Numbered from the stretch's first letter, positions 18,627 through 27,044 are shown. The stretch is DNA of 64,000 bases from an uncultured Lachnospiraceae bacterium (GCA_910587715.1 CAJUMV010000004.1:52943-116942), one strand, 5' to 3'. Notes: a model not told the origin generated them from the sequence alone. Made by a program: numbers and translations.

Positions 18627-19040
18627 TTACAAGGCAGTACCGTCCGATATTTCCCGCTCTTCCTTCCCCGCGCGCAGCCTGTGAATCAGCGGATTCAGAT
18701 AAGCAGACACTTTCATGCCCATATACCCGCAAAATGTAAAAATCGGATTCGCGAAATCCGCGAACATAAGTGCGCCTATCACAATCACCAGAACCGCATA
18801 GCGTATGATATTTTGTGCGCCCATACTCTTCACGGCTTCTTTCTCCGGCAGGTCAAGCCCTCTGTCTAGAGACCACCACATATGATACGCGCCTGCCACC
18901 GCAAGAAATATGCCTATCCAGAGTCCGATACTGTAAGCCGGGTTTCTGAAAAAAAACAAAAGCACAATCTCAAAAACAGCGCCATATGCAAGAATGCCCA
19001 GCCATAGCTCTAAAAGCGTCGGATCAATCTTTCTTTTCAT
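18627..19040 (-). CDS. atpI: ATP synthase subunit I-like membrane protein
   Basis: A 137-residue protein with four predicted membrane segments (LELWLGILAYGAVFEIVLL, SIGLWIGIFLAVAGAYHMW and two more) and charged ends. By position between atpZ and atpB and by topology it matches the AtpI family, which helps assemble the c ring. The start at 19040 (ATG, GGAAGAG just upstream) lies inside the end of atpZ, a 17-base overlap. Sequence similarity to well-known AtpI proteins is weak, so the symbol is tentative. Confidence 0.75.
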   Translation of the reverse strand: MKRKIDPTLLELWLGILAYGAVFEIVLLFFFRNPAYSIGLWIGIFLAVAGAYHMWWSLDRGLDLPEKEAVKSMGAQNIIRYAVLVIVIGALMFADFANPIFTFCGYMGMKVSAYLNPLIHRLRAGKEEREISDGTAL

Positions 19041-19302
19041 TCTCTTCCATCTCTTCTTTTTTCTGTGTGCTGCGCCTGCGCGTCCTTGCCGGCGTCTCGT
19101 AAATCTTTCTCGCGAACCGGAACACATTGGTGAAGCCCGCCAGTGCGCCCACGAAAAAAAGCGCCACCATCCAGACATTGGTCCCCAGCTTTCTGTCCAG
19201 AAACATCCCCGCAAAGGAGCAGAGAAAGATGGGAACAAGCATGTTGACGCCAAACTGTGTAATCATCATTAACGCCTGATAAACGGTTTTATGATACTTC
19301 AA
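19024..19302 (-). CDS. atpZ: AtpZ/AtpI family small membrane protein
   Basis: A 92-residue protein with two membrane helices (about residues 8-30 and 38-58), the AtpZ signature LGTNVWMVALFFVGALAGF and a basic tail. AtpZ proteins work with AtpI in ATP synthase assembly or divalent cation transport. The annotated open frame starts at 19386, but that ATG lies upstream of the promoter -10 box. The real start is most likely TTG at 19302, with GGAAGGCGG just before it. It is the first gene of the atp operon. Confidence 0.8.
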   Translation of the reverse strand: MKYHKTVYQALMMITQFGVNMLVPIFLCSFAGMFLDRKLGTNVWMVALFFVGALAGFTNVFRFARKIYETPARTRRRSTQKKEEMEENEKKD

Positions 19303-19351
19303 AGTACCGCCTTCCCAATCCACAGAATTTCCCCTAAAGTCTAACAAGAAA

Positions 19352-19380
19352 ATTATACCCATTTTTGGTACTTTTGTCCA
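19352..19380 (-). promoter_or_regulatory. Sigma-A promoter of the atp operon
   Basis: On the minus strand, -35 TGGACA (19380-19375) and a perfect -10 TATAAT (19357-19352) are 17 bases apart. Transcription from here starts about 40 nt before the atpZ TTG. Confidence 0.85.
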
Positions 19381-19417
19381 GCCCAACTTCTGCGGTGGGC
19401 AAAATTTTGTGGAAACA

Positions 19418-19446
19418 TTGACATTTATCCCTCAGCGGTGTAACTT
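19418..19446 (+). promoter_or_regulatory. Promoter of the DUF402 gene
   Basis: A perfect -35 TTGACA (19418-19423) is followed after 17 bases by a weak -10 TAACTT (19441-19446). It is divergent from the atp promoter 38 bases away. Confidence 0.6.
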
Positions 19447-19473
19447 TAAATAACAAAGCAGGGGGGACAAAAT

Positions 19474-19950
19474 ATGGCTGATCCGATTCTTTACCGCAAG
19501 AGACTGATTCCTGAGGAATGCGTCCTGTTAAAAGACGACAGGCTTCTTTATCGCGACGAGGAAATTATTGTGACTGCCTGGAACACGCTGAAACCCCGCA
19601 AGGACCTGCATCACGGCCGTTCCTGCTACTACCTGCGGGAAGGCATAAAAGTGAGCCGTTTCTATGATGAAAACGGCTCTCTTCTGTATTGGTACTGCGA
19701 TATTGTAGATTATGCGCATGACGCCGGGACCGATACCTATGTCATTACCGACCTTCTCGCCGACGTCATCATCTACCCCGACGGCTTCGTGAAAGTCGTA
19801 GATATCGACGAGCTCGCCACCGCGAAGGAAGCCGGGCTTTTGACCGATGCCATGCTGAGCAAGGCGCTGCTGACCCTCAATCATCTTCTGCAGGTCATTT
19901 ATGACGGCGGATTTGAGAAGCTGCAGGAGCCGCTGGAGAAATATACTTAA
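19474..19950 (+). CDS. DUF402 family nucleotide phosphatase-like protein
   Basis: A 158-residue protein with the DUF402 (FomD/YgaC-like) fold. The signature SRFYDENGSLLYWYCDI, then DLLADVIIYPDGFVKVVDIDEL, carries the conserved Asp/Glu cluster that binds Mg in the family's nucleoside tri/diphosphate phosphatases. It has a strong AGGGGGG ribosome site. Its stop overlaps the stop of the convergent SleB-domain gene by 4 bases. The biological substrate is not known. Confidence 0.8.
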   Translation: MADPILYRKRLIPEECVLLKDDRLLYRDEEIIVTAWNTLKPRKDLHHGRSCYYLREGIKVSRFYDENGSLLYWYCDIVDYAHDAGTDTYVITDLLADVIIYPDGFVKVVDIDELATAKEAGLLTDAMLSKALLTLNHLLQVIYDGGFEKLQEPLEKYT

Positions 19951-21146
19951 TAGAAAATGTGTCCCCCGATTCTGTAACGGGGTTCGATTCCGTCTACGGG
20001 CGTGCGGAAATAAACGCAGTTGCTTACGTTGGTGGTGCCGCCCATGACTTCGTCTGCCGCCTGATAGCAGCTCCCGGTGGCTCTGCCCTCCGCGAGCGCG
20101 AGCGCAAGGCGTCCGCTGGCAACCGGCGAAAACTGTCCAGACTGATAAATTACACCTGTTACTGTATCGGGATACACCGAACTCAGCACACGGTTAATGA
20201 CTACCGAACCGACCGCGACCTGTCCGCTGTAAGATTCTCCTCCCGCTTCACAATAAATCAGATTCGCCAGAAGATACCTGTCCCCCTCCGCGAAACTCAC
20301 CTCAGAAATATCGCGCCAGCTCGACTGTGCCGCCAGCTCCGCCATACGGATTTCCTCCGCCAGCTTGGCGCGCAGCGCGGACAATTCTTCCTCCTGCTCC
20401 TTCAGCTGCTGCTCGTAGGCGAGTGCCGCCGCTTCCGCCTCGGAAATCTGATCCGCCGTAGCGTTCAGATTGCTTGCCGTCTGGCTCACCAGCCCGGAAA
20501 CACGTCCCTGCTCCGCCACGACCTGCACTCTGTATTCGCCAAGCTCTTCCCTGTTCTGTTCCTGCTCCGCTTTCGCAAGCTCCAGCTCTTCCTGCTTCTG
20601 TTCCATCGCCGCCTGCGCCGCTTTATACTCGTCCAACACCTTTTTCTGATAAGCGGAAAGCTGCTCGATATATTCGTTTTTATTCAGGAAATCCGACAGG
20701 CTCCCCGAGGAAAAAAACAGTTCCATGTAGAGGTTGCTGCTTCGCTCATAAGCAAACTGAATCTGCTTTTTCATGGTGGCGTACTGCTCGTCCTTTAAAG
20801 CAATCGCTTCCGCCAGCTCCTCCTCCACCTGCGCGATTTCTTTCTCCAGATCGTCGATTTCCTCTTCCTTGTCGGCAATCTGTTCTTCCAGCTCGCTCAG
20901 GTTGTTGCTTACCTGCGTCAGCTCCGTATTCAGCGTAGAAAGCGTGCCCTGCAGGGAATTGTGCTGTTCATTCAAGCCCTCCAGCCTGTCTTCCGTCTCA
21001 TCCAGCTTCCCTTCCGTCTCTTCCCGCTGCTGCTCTGCATCACGAATCTGCTGTCTGGTCTCCTCCGTAGCCTGCACGGAGAGCGGCATCACGCCGCAGA
21101 GCAGAATAAGCGCCAGACAGGCAGCCGCTCTTCGTTTCCTTTCCAT
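19947..21146 (-). CDS. Secreted coiled-coil protein with SleB-type cell wall hydrolase domain
   Basis: A 399-residue exported protein. A signal peptide covers residues 1-26 (ending SVQATEE). Residues about 28-260 form a long coiled coil of the PcsB/EnvC type, including the conserved RSSNLYMELFFSSGSLSDFL hairpin. The last about 110 residues are a hydrolase_2 (SleB/CwlJ) domain with the catalytic Glu in LIYCEAGGES and the closing GGHIFY. It probably cleaves glycan strands and may be activated by FtsEX-like partners through its coiled coil. It lacks the CHAP domain usual for PcsB; the SleB module replaces it. Confidence 0.85.
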   Translation of the reverse strand: MERKRRAAACLALILLCGVMPLSVQATEETRQQIRDAEQQREETEGKLDETEDRLEGLNEQHNSLQGTLSTLNTELTQVSNNLSELEEQIADKEEEIDDLEKEIAQVEEELAEAIALKDEQYATMKKQIQFAYERSSNLYMELFFSSGSLSDFLNKNEYIEQLSAYQKKVLDEYKAAQAAMEQKQEELELAKAEQEQNREELGEYRVQVVAEQGRVSGLVSQTASNLNATADQISEAEAAALAYEQQLKEQEEELSALRAKLAEEIRMAELAAQSSWRDISEVSFAEGDRYLLANLIYCEAGGESYSGQVAVGSVVINRVLSSVYPDTVTGVIYQSGQFSPVASGRLALALAEGRATGSCYQAADEVMGGTTNVSNCVYFRTPVDGIEPRYRIGGHIFY

Positions 21147-21161
21147 ACTTTTCTCCCAAAT

Positions 21162-21593
21162 TTAACAGTTTTCAATCAAATCTACGCGTCTCTGGTGTCT
21201 CTCCCCATGAGAAAAAGGCGTGTCCAAAAAGATGTCCACGATATCGAGCGCTACCATCTCCCCGATGATCGCCGCGCCCATAGCGAGCACGTTTGCGTCG
21301 TTGTGCTCTCTTGTCAGTCTCGCAGATACCGGGTCGCCGCAGAGCGCGCAGCGGATTCCCTTTACCTTGTTCGCCGTCATGGAAATGCCGATGCCCGTGG
21401 TGCAGATTACGATGCCCCGGTCACATTCTCCCGAAGCCACCGCTTTCGCCACCGCCGCGCCGAAAACCGGATAGTCGCAGGAGCTCTTGTCCGGGCAGCC
21501 GAAATCCTTGTACTCCAGTCCCCGCTCCTTCAAATGCGCCATTACCTTCTGTCTCAAATCATATCCGCCGTGGTCACTTCCGATTGCAATCAT
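21162..21593 (-). CDS. rpiB: Ribose-5-phosphate isomerase B
   Basis: A 143-residue RpiB/LacAB family enzyme that interconverts ribose 5-phosphate and ribulose 5-phosphate. It has the N-terminal IGSDHGGYDL, the active-site Cys in CTTGIGISM and the phosphate-binding REHNDANVLAMG. The start at 21593 with GGAAGG upstream is chosen over one 9 codons earlier. Confidence 0.92.
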   Translation of the reverse strand: MIAIGSDHGGYDLRQKVMAHLKERGLEYKDFGCPDKSSCDYPVFGAAVAKAVASGECDRGIVICTTGIGISMTANKVKGIRCALCGDPVSARLTREHNDANVLAMGAAIIGEMVALDIVDIFLDTPFSHGERHQRRVDLIENC

Positions 21594-21664
21594 GTCTGCC
21601 TTCCTTTCCGGAGAGCACAAACCGCGTCTCCTGTAAAAAATATTTTTTATTGCCCAACCTGTCC

Positions 21665-22714
21665 CTACACGTTGATAACTTTATGTCCTGCCGCCTTTAA
21701 CAGCCGGTTCATGACTGCCTGTGAAACGCCTTCCCCGTCGAAGCTCTCCGAGTAAATCAGCTCCACGCCCTCGTCGTCGAACTCCCGCAGAATGCGGTAC
21801 AGCCCCTTTGCCGCCGCTGCCGCGTCCACCCGTTTTCCCACGCTGCGCGGCACGTCCGCCCGGTAACCGGCAATCGTTTCATCCGTTGCAATAACACCCG
21901 TTTTTTTATGATTCCGCCGTTCCCCCGCGAGCTGCACGTTGATATAATCCGTTACCGCCTCCGCAGCCCCTTTGACGATAACCAGCTCGCCCTTTGGCGC
22001 GTAATGCCGGTATTTCATGCCCGGCGCTTTCGGGGCTTGTCCGCTGTCGTCAGAAAAAAGCGTCCTATCCTCCTCCACCCGCCCGAGCTTCTGCCGGAGC
22101 ATCTCCCCGGTGATAAAACCGGGGCGTAAAATCACAGGGGGTTCCACCGTCAAATCCACAATCGTGGATTCCAGCCCAAGCGTGGCGTCCCCGCCGTCCA
22201 ATATCATCTCTATCCTGCCGTCCATATCCTGCGCCACATACGCCGCCCTTGTAGGGCTTGGTCTGCCGGAACGGTTGGCGCTGGGTGCCGCCACATAACC
22301 GCCTGCTGCCCTGATAAACGCAAGTGCCACGGCATCAGACGGCATACGCACCGCCACTGTGTCAAGCCCGCCCGTCGTCTCCTTCGGCACCAGAGCCGAT
22401 TTTTCCATAATCATCGTAAGCGGTCCCGGCCAGAAAGCATCCGCCAGCTTCTTTCCCGTCTCCGGCACGCTCTTCACAATGGCGGGCAGCGCCTCCATGT
22501 CCGTGATATGCACAATCAACGGATTGTCGGATGGTCTGCCCTTCGCCTCATAAATTTTCCTGGAGGAAGCCGGGTTCAGCGCGTCTCCGCCCAGCCCGTA
22601 AACCGTCTCCGTAGGGAACGCCACCAGGCCGCCCGCTTTTATGATTTCACCCGCTTCCCGAATCGCGGTTTCATTTTTATGTACTTCGTCTATTCGGAGT
22701 ATCTTCGTAAGCAT
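21665..22714 (-). CDS. tsaC: L-threonylcarbamoyladenylate synthase (Sua5 type)
   Basis: A 349-residue protein with an N-terminal YrdC domain (GGLVAFPTETVYGLGGDA, KGRPSDNPLIVHI, APSANRSGRPSPT) and a C-terminal Sua5 domain starting near SPGMKYRHYAPKGEL-like sequence (APGMKYRHYAPKGEL). It makes threonylcarbamoyl-AMP from threonine, bicarbonate and ATP, the first step of t6A tRNA modification. The length fits Sua5 (YwlC) rather than single-domain TsaC. Confidence 0.93.
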   Translation of the reverse strand: MLTKILRIDEVHKNETAIREAGEIIKAGGLVAFPTETVYGLGGDALNPASSRKIYEAKGRPSDNPLIVHITDMEALPAIVKSVPETGKKLADAFWPGPLTMIMEKSALVPKETTGGLDTVAVRMPSDAVALAFIRAAGGYVAAPSANRSGRPSPTRAAYVAQDMDGRIEMILDGGDATLGLESTIVDLTVEPPVILRPGFITGEMLRQKLGRVEEDRTLFSDDSGQAPKAPGMKYRHYAPKGELVIVKGAAEAVTDYINVQLAGERRNHKKTGVIATDETIAGYRADVPRSVGKRVDAAAAAKGLYRILREFDDEGVELIYSESFDGEGVSQAVMNRLLKAAGHKVINV

Positions 22715-22723
22715 GTTAATTTG

Positions 22724-23452
22724 TTATTCCTTTGCGTTCAAGTAGTTCATAATCGCCAGATGGATCGCCCACGCCGTCTTTTCCTGATAAACCTCCGAGG
22801 ACAGCTTCTGCGCTTCCTCATAATTGGACAAAAACCCGCACTCCACAATCACAATGGGCGACGACGTCTTTTTCAAAAGGTAATAACTGCTGTTCGCCTT
22901 CGCCTGTCTGGCGTTGTCCGGGTCGATCTGCTCGGCAAGCACCCGCTGCATACGCTCCGCAACCTCCTTGCTCTCCTCACTACCCTCATAGTAAAAGACC
23001 TGCGCGCCGTGCACATACTCCTCATGATAGCTGTTCTGGTGGATACTCACCGTCAGCGCCGGCTTTTTCTCCTCGATGAGCGCCACGCGGTTTTTCATGT
23101 CCTGCACTTTTTTGTTGGAGACATTCTCGTCGTAAAGTCCAACGTCGTCTTCCCTTGTAAGCACCACATCCACATCCGCCGCCGCAAGGAACATGGCGAG
23201 TTTTTTCGCAATCTTTAGATTAATATCCTTTTCCAGACTGCCGTCAACGCCCACCTTGCCAGGGTCAGCCCCGCCGTGACCGGCATCGATGACTACGCAG
23301 GGCTTTTCCTTTTCCGTTTTCTCCGTCAGAACCCGGTTCGAGGACACCATGCGCGCCCCGCCCCGCCAAGCAAACCCAAAGGCGGCAGCCAGCAGCAAAA
23401 ACAATCCGATTTTGACAATCTTGTCATATTTCTCCGATTTTTCTTTCTCCAT
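22724..23452 (-). CDS. cwlD: N-acetylmuramoyl-L-alanine amidase (CwlD-like)
   Basis: A 242-residue amidase_3 protein with one N-terminal membrane segment (KIGLFLLLAAAFGFAW). Zn ligands are visible: His in VIDAGHGGADPG, Glu in the SLEKDINL stretch and His in TVSIHQNSYH; the catalytic Glu is in VIVECGFLSN. In spore formers CwlD cuts stem peptides in cortex peptidoglycan to allow muramic lactam formation. The start at 23452 omits 12 codons of doubtful leader. The gene ends 10 nt before tsaC. The symbol is tentative, as other amidase_3 enzymes look alike. Confidence 0.8.
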   Translation of the reverse strand: MEKEKSEKYDKIVKIGLFLLLAAAFGFAWRGGARMVSSNRVLTEKTEKEKPCVVIDAGHGGADPGKVGVDGSLEKDINLKIAKKLAMFLAAADVDVVLTREDDVGLYDENVSNKKVQDMKNRVALIEEKKPALTVSIHQNSYHEEYVHGAQVFYYEGSEESKEVAERMQRVLAEQIDPDNARQAKANSSYYLLKKTSSPIVIVECGFLSNYEEAQKLSSEVYQEKTAWAIHLAIMNYLNAKE

Positions 23453-23603
23453 GTTACACCTAAGCCAAGCCTCGCTCTTACCCGCCATGAGCGGTATGCG
23501 GATTTGGCTCTGCCGATACGTGTCTTAGTGCATGTATATGAAGAAAGCAATCGGAAGATAACCCTTCCGTACAGGATTTTCACCACACGGTAACTTTATG
23601 ATT

Positions 23604-25307
23604 TCAGTTCATGTATTCTTCTATCACATCCCAGACGTCCGCCGTCTCGAAACCGAGCCGCCACGCCGCCACGCCCGCAATGTCGTATTTTTCCATGATG
23701 TTCAGCTTCACCTTGATGGACTCTGCATCCTCCATCCATACCTGGCAGAGTCTGTCGCCGTCCTGAAATTCCCCATAATTCTGACACGTTTCCTCATCCC
23801 AGCGGGTAGTAATCTGGTGGTCCGACACATAGGTCTGCGCCATTTCCATGCCAACCGCCTGACTGCTTATGCCGTCCGCCCCGGTCTCCCAGATTCGGGT
23901 GTAAAACGGAAGGGCGTTAATCACCTTTTCCTTCGGCACATCCGCCACTGTATTTTCGATGCCTTTCTCCACGAAGCCGATAGAGGCAACGCTGCCCGCC
24001 TCGTCACTGCCGTTATAGTGCTCGTCATAACCCATGATAATCACATAATCCGCCACCGCGCCCTGCTCGGCACGGTCGTAATGGTCCGTATGGTTCATGG
24101 GCACATAGTTGTCCACCGAAAGAACAATGCCGTATTTTCTGCAGGGAATGGACAACTCCCTGATAAACTGGACAAAAGGTTCCCCCGCATCCAGACTCAC
24201 ATTCTCGAAGTCAATGTTTAAGCCGTCCAAATTATATTCCCGTGCCGCCGCCAAAAGCTGTAAAATCAAATGCCGCCTGTTGGACGTCTTTCCAAGCACC
24301 GTGTACAAATCCACATCCACGCTGTCCACATTGCCTACAAGCGCCCAGACCTCCAGCCCCATTCCGTGCGCCTTTTCCACATAATCCGCCGTGGCAAAGC
24401 TGCTGAAATCCCCCTCGTTTCCCGTCAGGGTAAACCAGGTCGGTGAAATCACGTTAAGCCCCTTCGTCTGCGCGACAGCCTCGTCCAGCGTGTCATTGCC
24501 GCCTACGCCGCCGATTACATGCCACCCCAGATTAATCTTGTGGTCACGGGTGTTTGCTTTATATTCCGGCTCCACATAGTCCGTCACGGGAATAGGCTCT
24601 TCTTCTGTCTTTTCCCCCAGCCTTTTGTTTTCCACATAACCGATAAAGGAATCCTGCGTCTTTACCTTCGTCCAGGTTTCCATTTCTTCCAGTACCATAA
24701 CGATATCTCCCGCCGATACATCCGTCAGAATCTCGCTCTTGATGCCGCCCTGATAACGCACCTGCGTATCCTTCGTAACGGGCGCCGTCTGCCGCTTGTC
24801 CCATTCTGTGTAAATCTGCATATGGTTCGGCTCCGTGAAAAGCTCATAGGAAAAATTCGCGTATTTTTTTACATAATCCGCCGCGATATAGAGCGTTTCC
24901 CCCTCATAGCGGGAAAGAACATAGTCATAGCTCTCGTCGCTCTCGACAAAATCCGCATCATAGCCCGTGACCGTCCCCGTGCCTACTACGTTCGCATATA
25001 CCATATCCGGCGTCGTATAAAGAAGACTGTTCTCCGACTTGTCCTCGTAAAATCTGTTGTTAAAATATTTATGCACCGTAGCTATATCAAAATAACATAT
25101 GTTGTCAAATATTTTCGCGTGCTCTTCTATCTGCTCATCCTGCAGAATAATGGGGACATCATTCTCCCCCGTAATCCCAAAATACTCCGTCAAATCCGCT
25201 CTCTCTTTCGAATAAGAGTACTTTTCCAGCAGCTTTGCTCCAAATCCCACCGCGCCGATCAATATAATAAGGATGACCGCGACTATCACCGGAATTGCTT
25301 TTTTCAT
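23604..25307 (-). CDS. Membrane-anchored GH18 family protein with SH3 domain
   Basis: A 567-residue protein with an N-terminal membrane anchor (residues 5-27), a region with the look of a copper-amine-oxidase N-like domain, an SH3-type domain (about 190-235, ending DSFIGYVENKRL) and a glycosyl hydrolase 18 domain. The catalytic motif DGLNIDFE is intact with Asp366 and Glu368. Related proteins (YaaH, YdhD, SleL) act on spore cortex or vegetative glycan strands as N-acetylglucosaminidases. It lies directly upstream of the cwlD-like amidase, which supports a role in peptidoglycan turnover. Confidence 0.85.
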   Translation of the reverse strand: MKKAIPVIVAVILIILIGAVGFGAKLLEKYSYSKERADLTEYFGITGENDVPIILQDEQIEEHAKIFDNICYFDIATVHKYFNNRFYEDKSENSLLYTTPDMVYANVVGTGTVTGYDADFVESDESYDYVLSRYEGETLYIAADYVKKYANFSYELFTEPNHMQIYTEWDKRQTAPVTKDTQVRYQGGIKSEILTDVSAGDIVMVLEEMETWTKVKTQDSFIGYVENKRLGEKTEEEPIPVTDYVEPEYKANTRDHKINLGWHVIGGVGGNDTLDEAVAQTKGLNVISPTWFTLTGNEGDFSSFATADYVEKAHGMGLEVWALVGNVDSVDVDLYTVLGKTSNRRHLILQLLAAAREYNLDGLNIDFENVSLDAGEPFVQFIRELSIPCRKYGIVLSVDNYVPMNHTDHYDRAEQGAVADYVIIMGYDEHYNGSDEAGSVASIGFVEKGIENTVADVPKEKVINALPFYTRIWETGADGISSQAVGMEMAQTYVSDHQITTRWDEETCQNYGEFQDGDRLCQVWMEDAESIKVKLNIMEKYDIAGVAAWRLGFETADVWDVIEEYMN

Positions 25308-25332
25308 CTGTCCAGCTCCTTTTTGACTGTCT

Positions 25333-25397
25333 GTAGTAAACGCCGACCGGGCAGGGAAGCTTTCCCTTTCCTGCCCGCCGCATTTACTACGATTATA
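25333..25397 (-). promoter_or_regulatory. Promoter -10 and leader hairpin of the GH18 gene
   Basis: On the minus strand a TATAAT box (25397-25392) is followed by a leader with two nested stems: GTAGTAAATGC (25390-25380) with GCGTTTACTAC (25343-25333), and CGGGCAGG (25377-25370) with CCTGCCCG (25355-25348). No U run follows, so this is a 5' stem-loop rather than a terminator. Confidence 0.6.
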
Positions 25398-25689
25398 ACA
25401 AACTATTCCCTTTCAGTCATTAGTTTTTTTCAGGTAATGACAGTGTCACATAGCGGGAAGCCTCCCAAAATCAAAATAATAACAGACCTTCTTATGCCGT
25501 TTCCCAAAAGGATTAACAAAAAAACTATAAAATAACTCAACCGTGATATACTAACGGCATATGATATTAGGAAGGTGGAAATAGTTCTGAAGATGACCCT
25601 GACATGCAAATGAATTTGAAAAATATCTGTATAACCTACTCATTCCTTGTGAATTATATTTTGTGTACCAAAGGAAATTCTTAAGAATT

Positions 25690-25844
25690 AACCCGGCGCT
25701 TAGATGGGAATAAGATATGGTCTCTGACAAGGCACGTTGCCCATAAGACTGCCTCCGCCAAAAGATACCGGCAAAGACACAGATGTTATTTATTAAATTT
25801 TCGCATGCCTCCTTTCCTTGCGGATTTATCAGAGACATCTTGTA
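25690..25844 (-). ncRNA. Candidate structured non-coding RNA
   Basis: A gene-free stretch downstream of a good promoter. Stem P1 is GTCTCTGA (25836-25829) with TCAGAGAC (25727-25720), extended by AAGAT/ATCTT past a 3-nt bulge. Inside are TCC-GCAA-GGA with a GNRA loop (25823-25814), a 7-bp stem CTTTGCC/GGCGGAG closed by a 10-nt loop, and GGC-AACGT-GCC. CCC/GGG pairing and a 14-bp palindrome (25676-25689) follow. A 95-codon frame here has no ribosome site fit for it and no protein-like pattern. The arrangement reminds me of raiA-type RNA, but I cannot confirm this. The 3' end is uncertain and may reach about 25560. Confidence 0.5.
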
Positions 25845-25849
25845 GTTAG

Positions 25850-25879
25850 ATTATAGCCATAATCTGACAGGAATTGCAA
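25850..25879 (-). promoter_or_regulatory. Promoter of the candidate RNA
   Basis: On the minus strand, -35 TTGCAA (25879-25874) and a perfect -10 TATAAT (25855-25850) with an 18-base spacer. A 6-bp dyad GATTAT-AGCC-ATAATC (25849-25864) overlaps the -10 box and could be an operator. The rest of 25398-26011 outside this promoter, the RNA and the mecA promoter shows nothing else I can name. Confidence 0.65.
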
Positions 25880-25926
25880 GCATTTTCTAAAATTATTAAA
25901 ATTTTTTAAACACTTATCGCGCACTA

Positions 25927-25956
25927 TTGACTAAAACCGACCTCTGGGATTAAGAT
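25927..25956 (+). promoter_or_regulatory. Promoter of mecA
   Basis: -35 TTGACT (25927-25932), 18-base spacer, -10 TAAGAT (25951-25956). It is divergent from the candidate RNA promoter. Confidence 0.6.
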
Positions 25957-26011
25957 ACACTTAACTTAAGTAAGCTCTATTATTCTAAAACAGAAGGAAG
26001 AGATTAACGAC

Positions 26012-26776
26012 ATGAAAATAGAAAAAGTGAATGAGCAGCAAATCCGCTGCACCCTCACAAGAGAAGATTTACTGAACAGAGAATTAAAAATCAGTGAACT
26101 TGCCTACGGCACCGAAAAGGCAAAGAGCCTTTTCCGCGATCTGATGCAGCAGGCAGCATACGAATGCGGTTTTGAAGCAGAGGATATTCCTCTTATGATC
26201 GAAGCGATTCCTTTAAACGCCGAATGCATCGTGCTCATCGTCACCAAGGTGGAAGACCCCGAAGAGCTGGATACCCGTTTCGCCAAGTTTGCCCCCTCCG
26301 TCCATGATGATGATTATGAGATGGAAGAAACCGAGGATAACGAGGCACTGATGGAAGCCTTTGCCGACAGTGCGGACGAGGTTCTCAATCTCCTGCGCCG
26401 GATGAACGGTACGGAAGAGTCCACCCCTTCCCCGAAAACCGCATCCAAAGGACACGCACAGCCCGCCCTTCCCAGCCATGAGAAAACGGCAAGCCGTCTC
26501 TTTTCCTTCCGCTCCCTGCGCGAGGTGAGCAGACTGGCACGCGTAATCGGCACCTGCCGGGGAACCAATACCTTATATAAGGATGAAACCGGCGGCAATT
26601 ATCTTTTGCTGGTCGCTCCCGAGGAATCAGATGCCACGGATTTTAACCGCATCTGCAGCTTAATCTCAGAGTACGGCAGACCCGAAAAAACAGTGAACTC
26701 CGCGAAAGCTTATCTGGAGGAGCATTTCGAGCCGCTGATTAAAGACAGCGCGGTGGAGACATTGGCGAGGATTTAA
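26012..26776 (+). CDS. mecA: Adaptor protein MecA
   Basis: A 254-residue MecA family protein. The N-terminal target-binding domain starts MKIEKVNEQQIRCTLTREDL, a long acidic linker with DDDYEMEETEDNE follows, and the C-terminal domain has the conserved FRSLREVSRLARVI stretch that contacts ClpC. MecA delivers substrates to ClpCP and activates the chaperone. It has its own promoter and a strong terminator, so it is monocistronic. Confidence 0.9.
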   Translation: MKIEKVNEQQIRCTLTREDLLNRELKISELAYGTEKAKSLFRDLMQQAAYECGFEAEDIPLMIEAIPLNAECIVLIVTKVEDPEELDTRFAKFAPSVHDDDYEMEETEDNEALMEAFADSADEVLNLLRRMNGTEESTPSPKTASKGHAQPALPSHEKTASRLFSFRSLREVSRLARVIGTCRGTNTLYKDETGGNYLLLVAPEESDATDFNRICSLISEYGRPEKTVNSAKAYLEEHFEPLIKDSAVETLARI

Positions 26777-26784
26777 AAAATAAC

Positions 26785-26832
26785 CCCACCCTGCCAACCG
26801 GTTTTCCGGAGGCAGAGTGGGATTTATTTTTT
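26785..26832. terminator. Bidirectional terminator between mecA and the DUF1858 gene
   Basis: CCCAC-C-CTGCC (26785-26795) pairs with GGCAG-A-GTGGG (26811-26821), with a CCGG/CCGG inner pair. T-rich tracts flank both sides (ATTTATTTTTT on plus, TTATTTTTT on minus). Confidence 0.85.
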
Positions 26833-26852
26833 CCGTAAATCAGCAGCCAAAT

Positions 26853-27044
26853 TTATACCGCCGCAATCTTCGCCATCAAATCCTCCGCGTCAATGCCATG
26901 CACCATAGCCGCTTCCTCCAGCGTTTCACCCTGCGCGGAAGGGCAGCCAAGACAATGCATCCCAATCTCCATAAGCACAGGCGCAATATCGGGATTGATT
27001 CTGAGCGCTTCTCCTATCGTTGTGTTCTTCGTAATATCTGCCAT
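26853..27044 (-). CDS. DUF1858 domain protein
   Basis: A 63-residue protein that is a single DUF1858 domain: KNTTIGEALRINPDIAPVLMEIGMHCLGCPSA. The paired cysteines in CLGCPSA are typical; the domain occurs alone or fused to Fe-S or nitrite/hybrid-cluster proteins and is thought to bind a small redox or metal group. The ATG at 27044 has GGAGG 9 nt upstream and is chosen over an upstream ATG at 27095. No redox partner gene is adjacent. Confidence 0.88.
   Translation of the reverse strand: MADITKNTTIGEALRINPDIAPVLMEIGMHCLGCPSAQGETLEEAAMVHGIDAEDLMAKIAAV

Noticed and set aside
25551..25838. 95-codon open frame on the minus strand in the gap before mecA
   Set aside because: Amino acid pattern is not protein-like, its start lies in the first stem of the candidate RNA, and the region has RNA-like structure instead.
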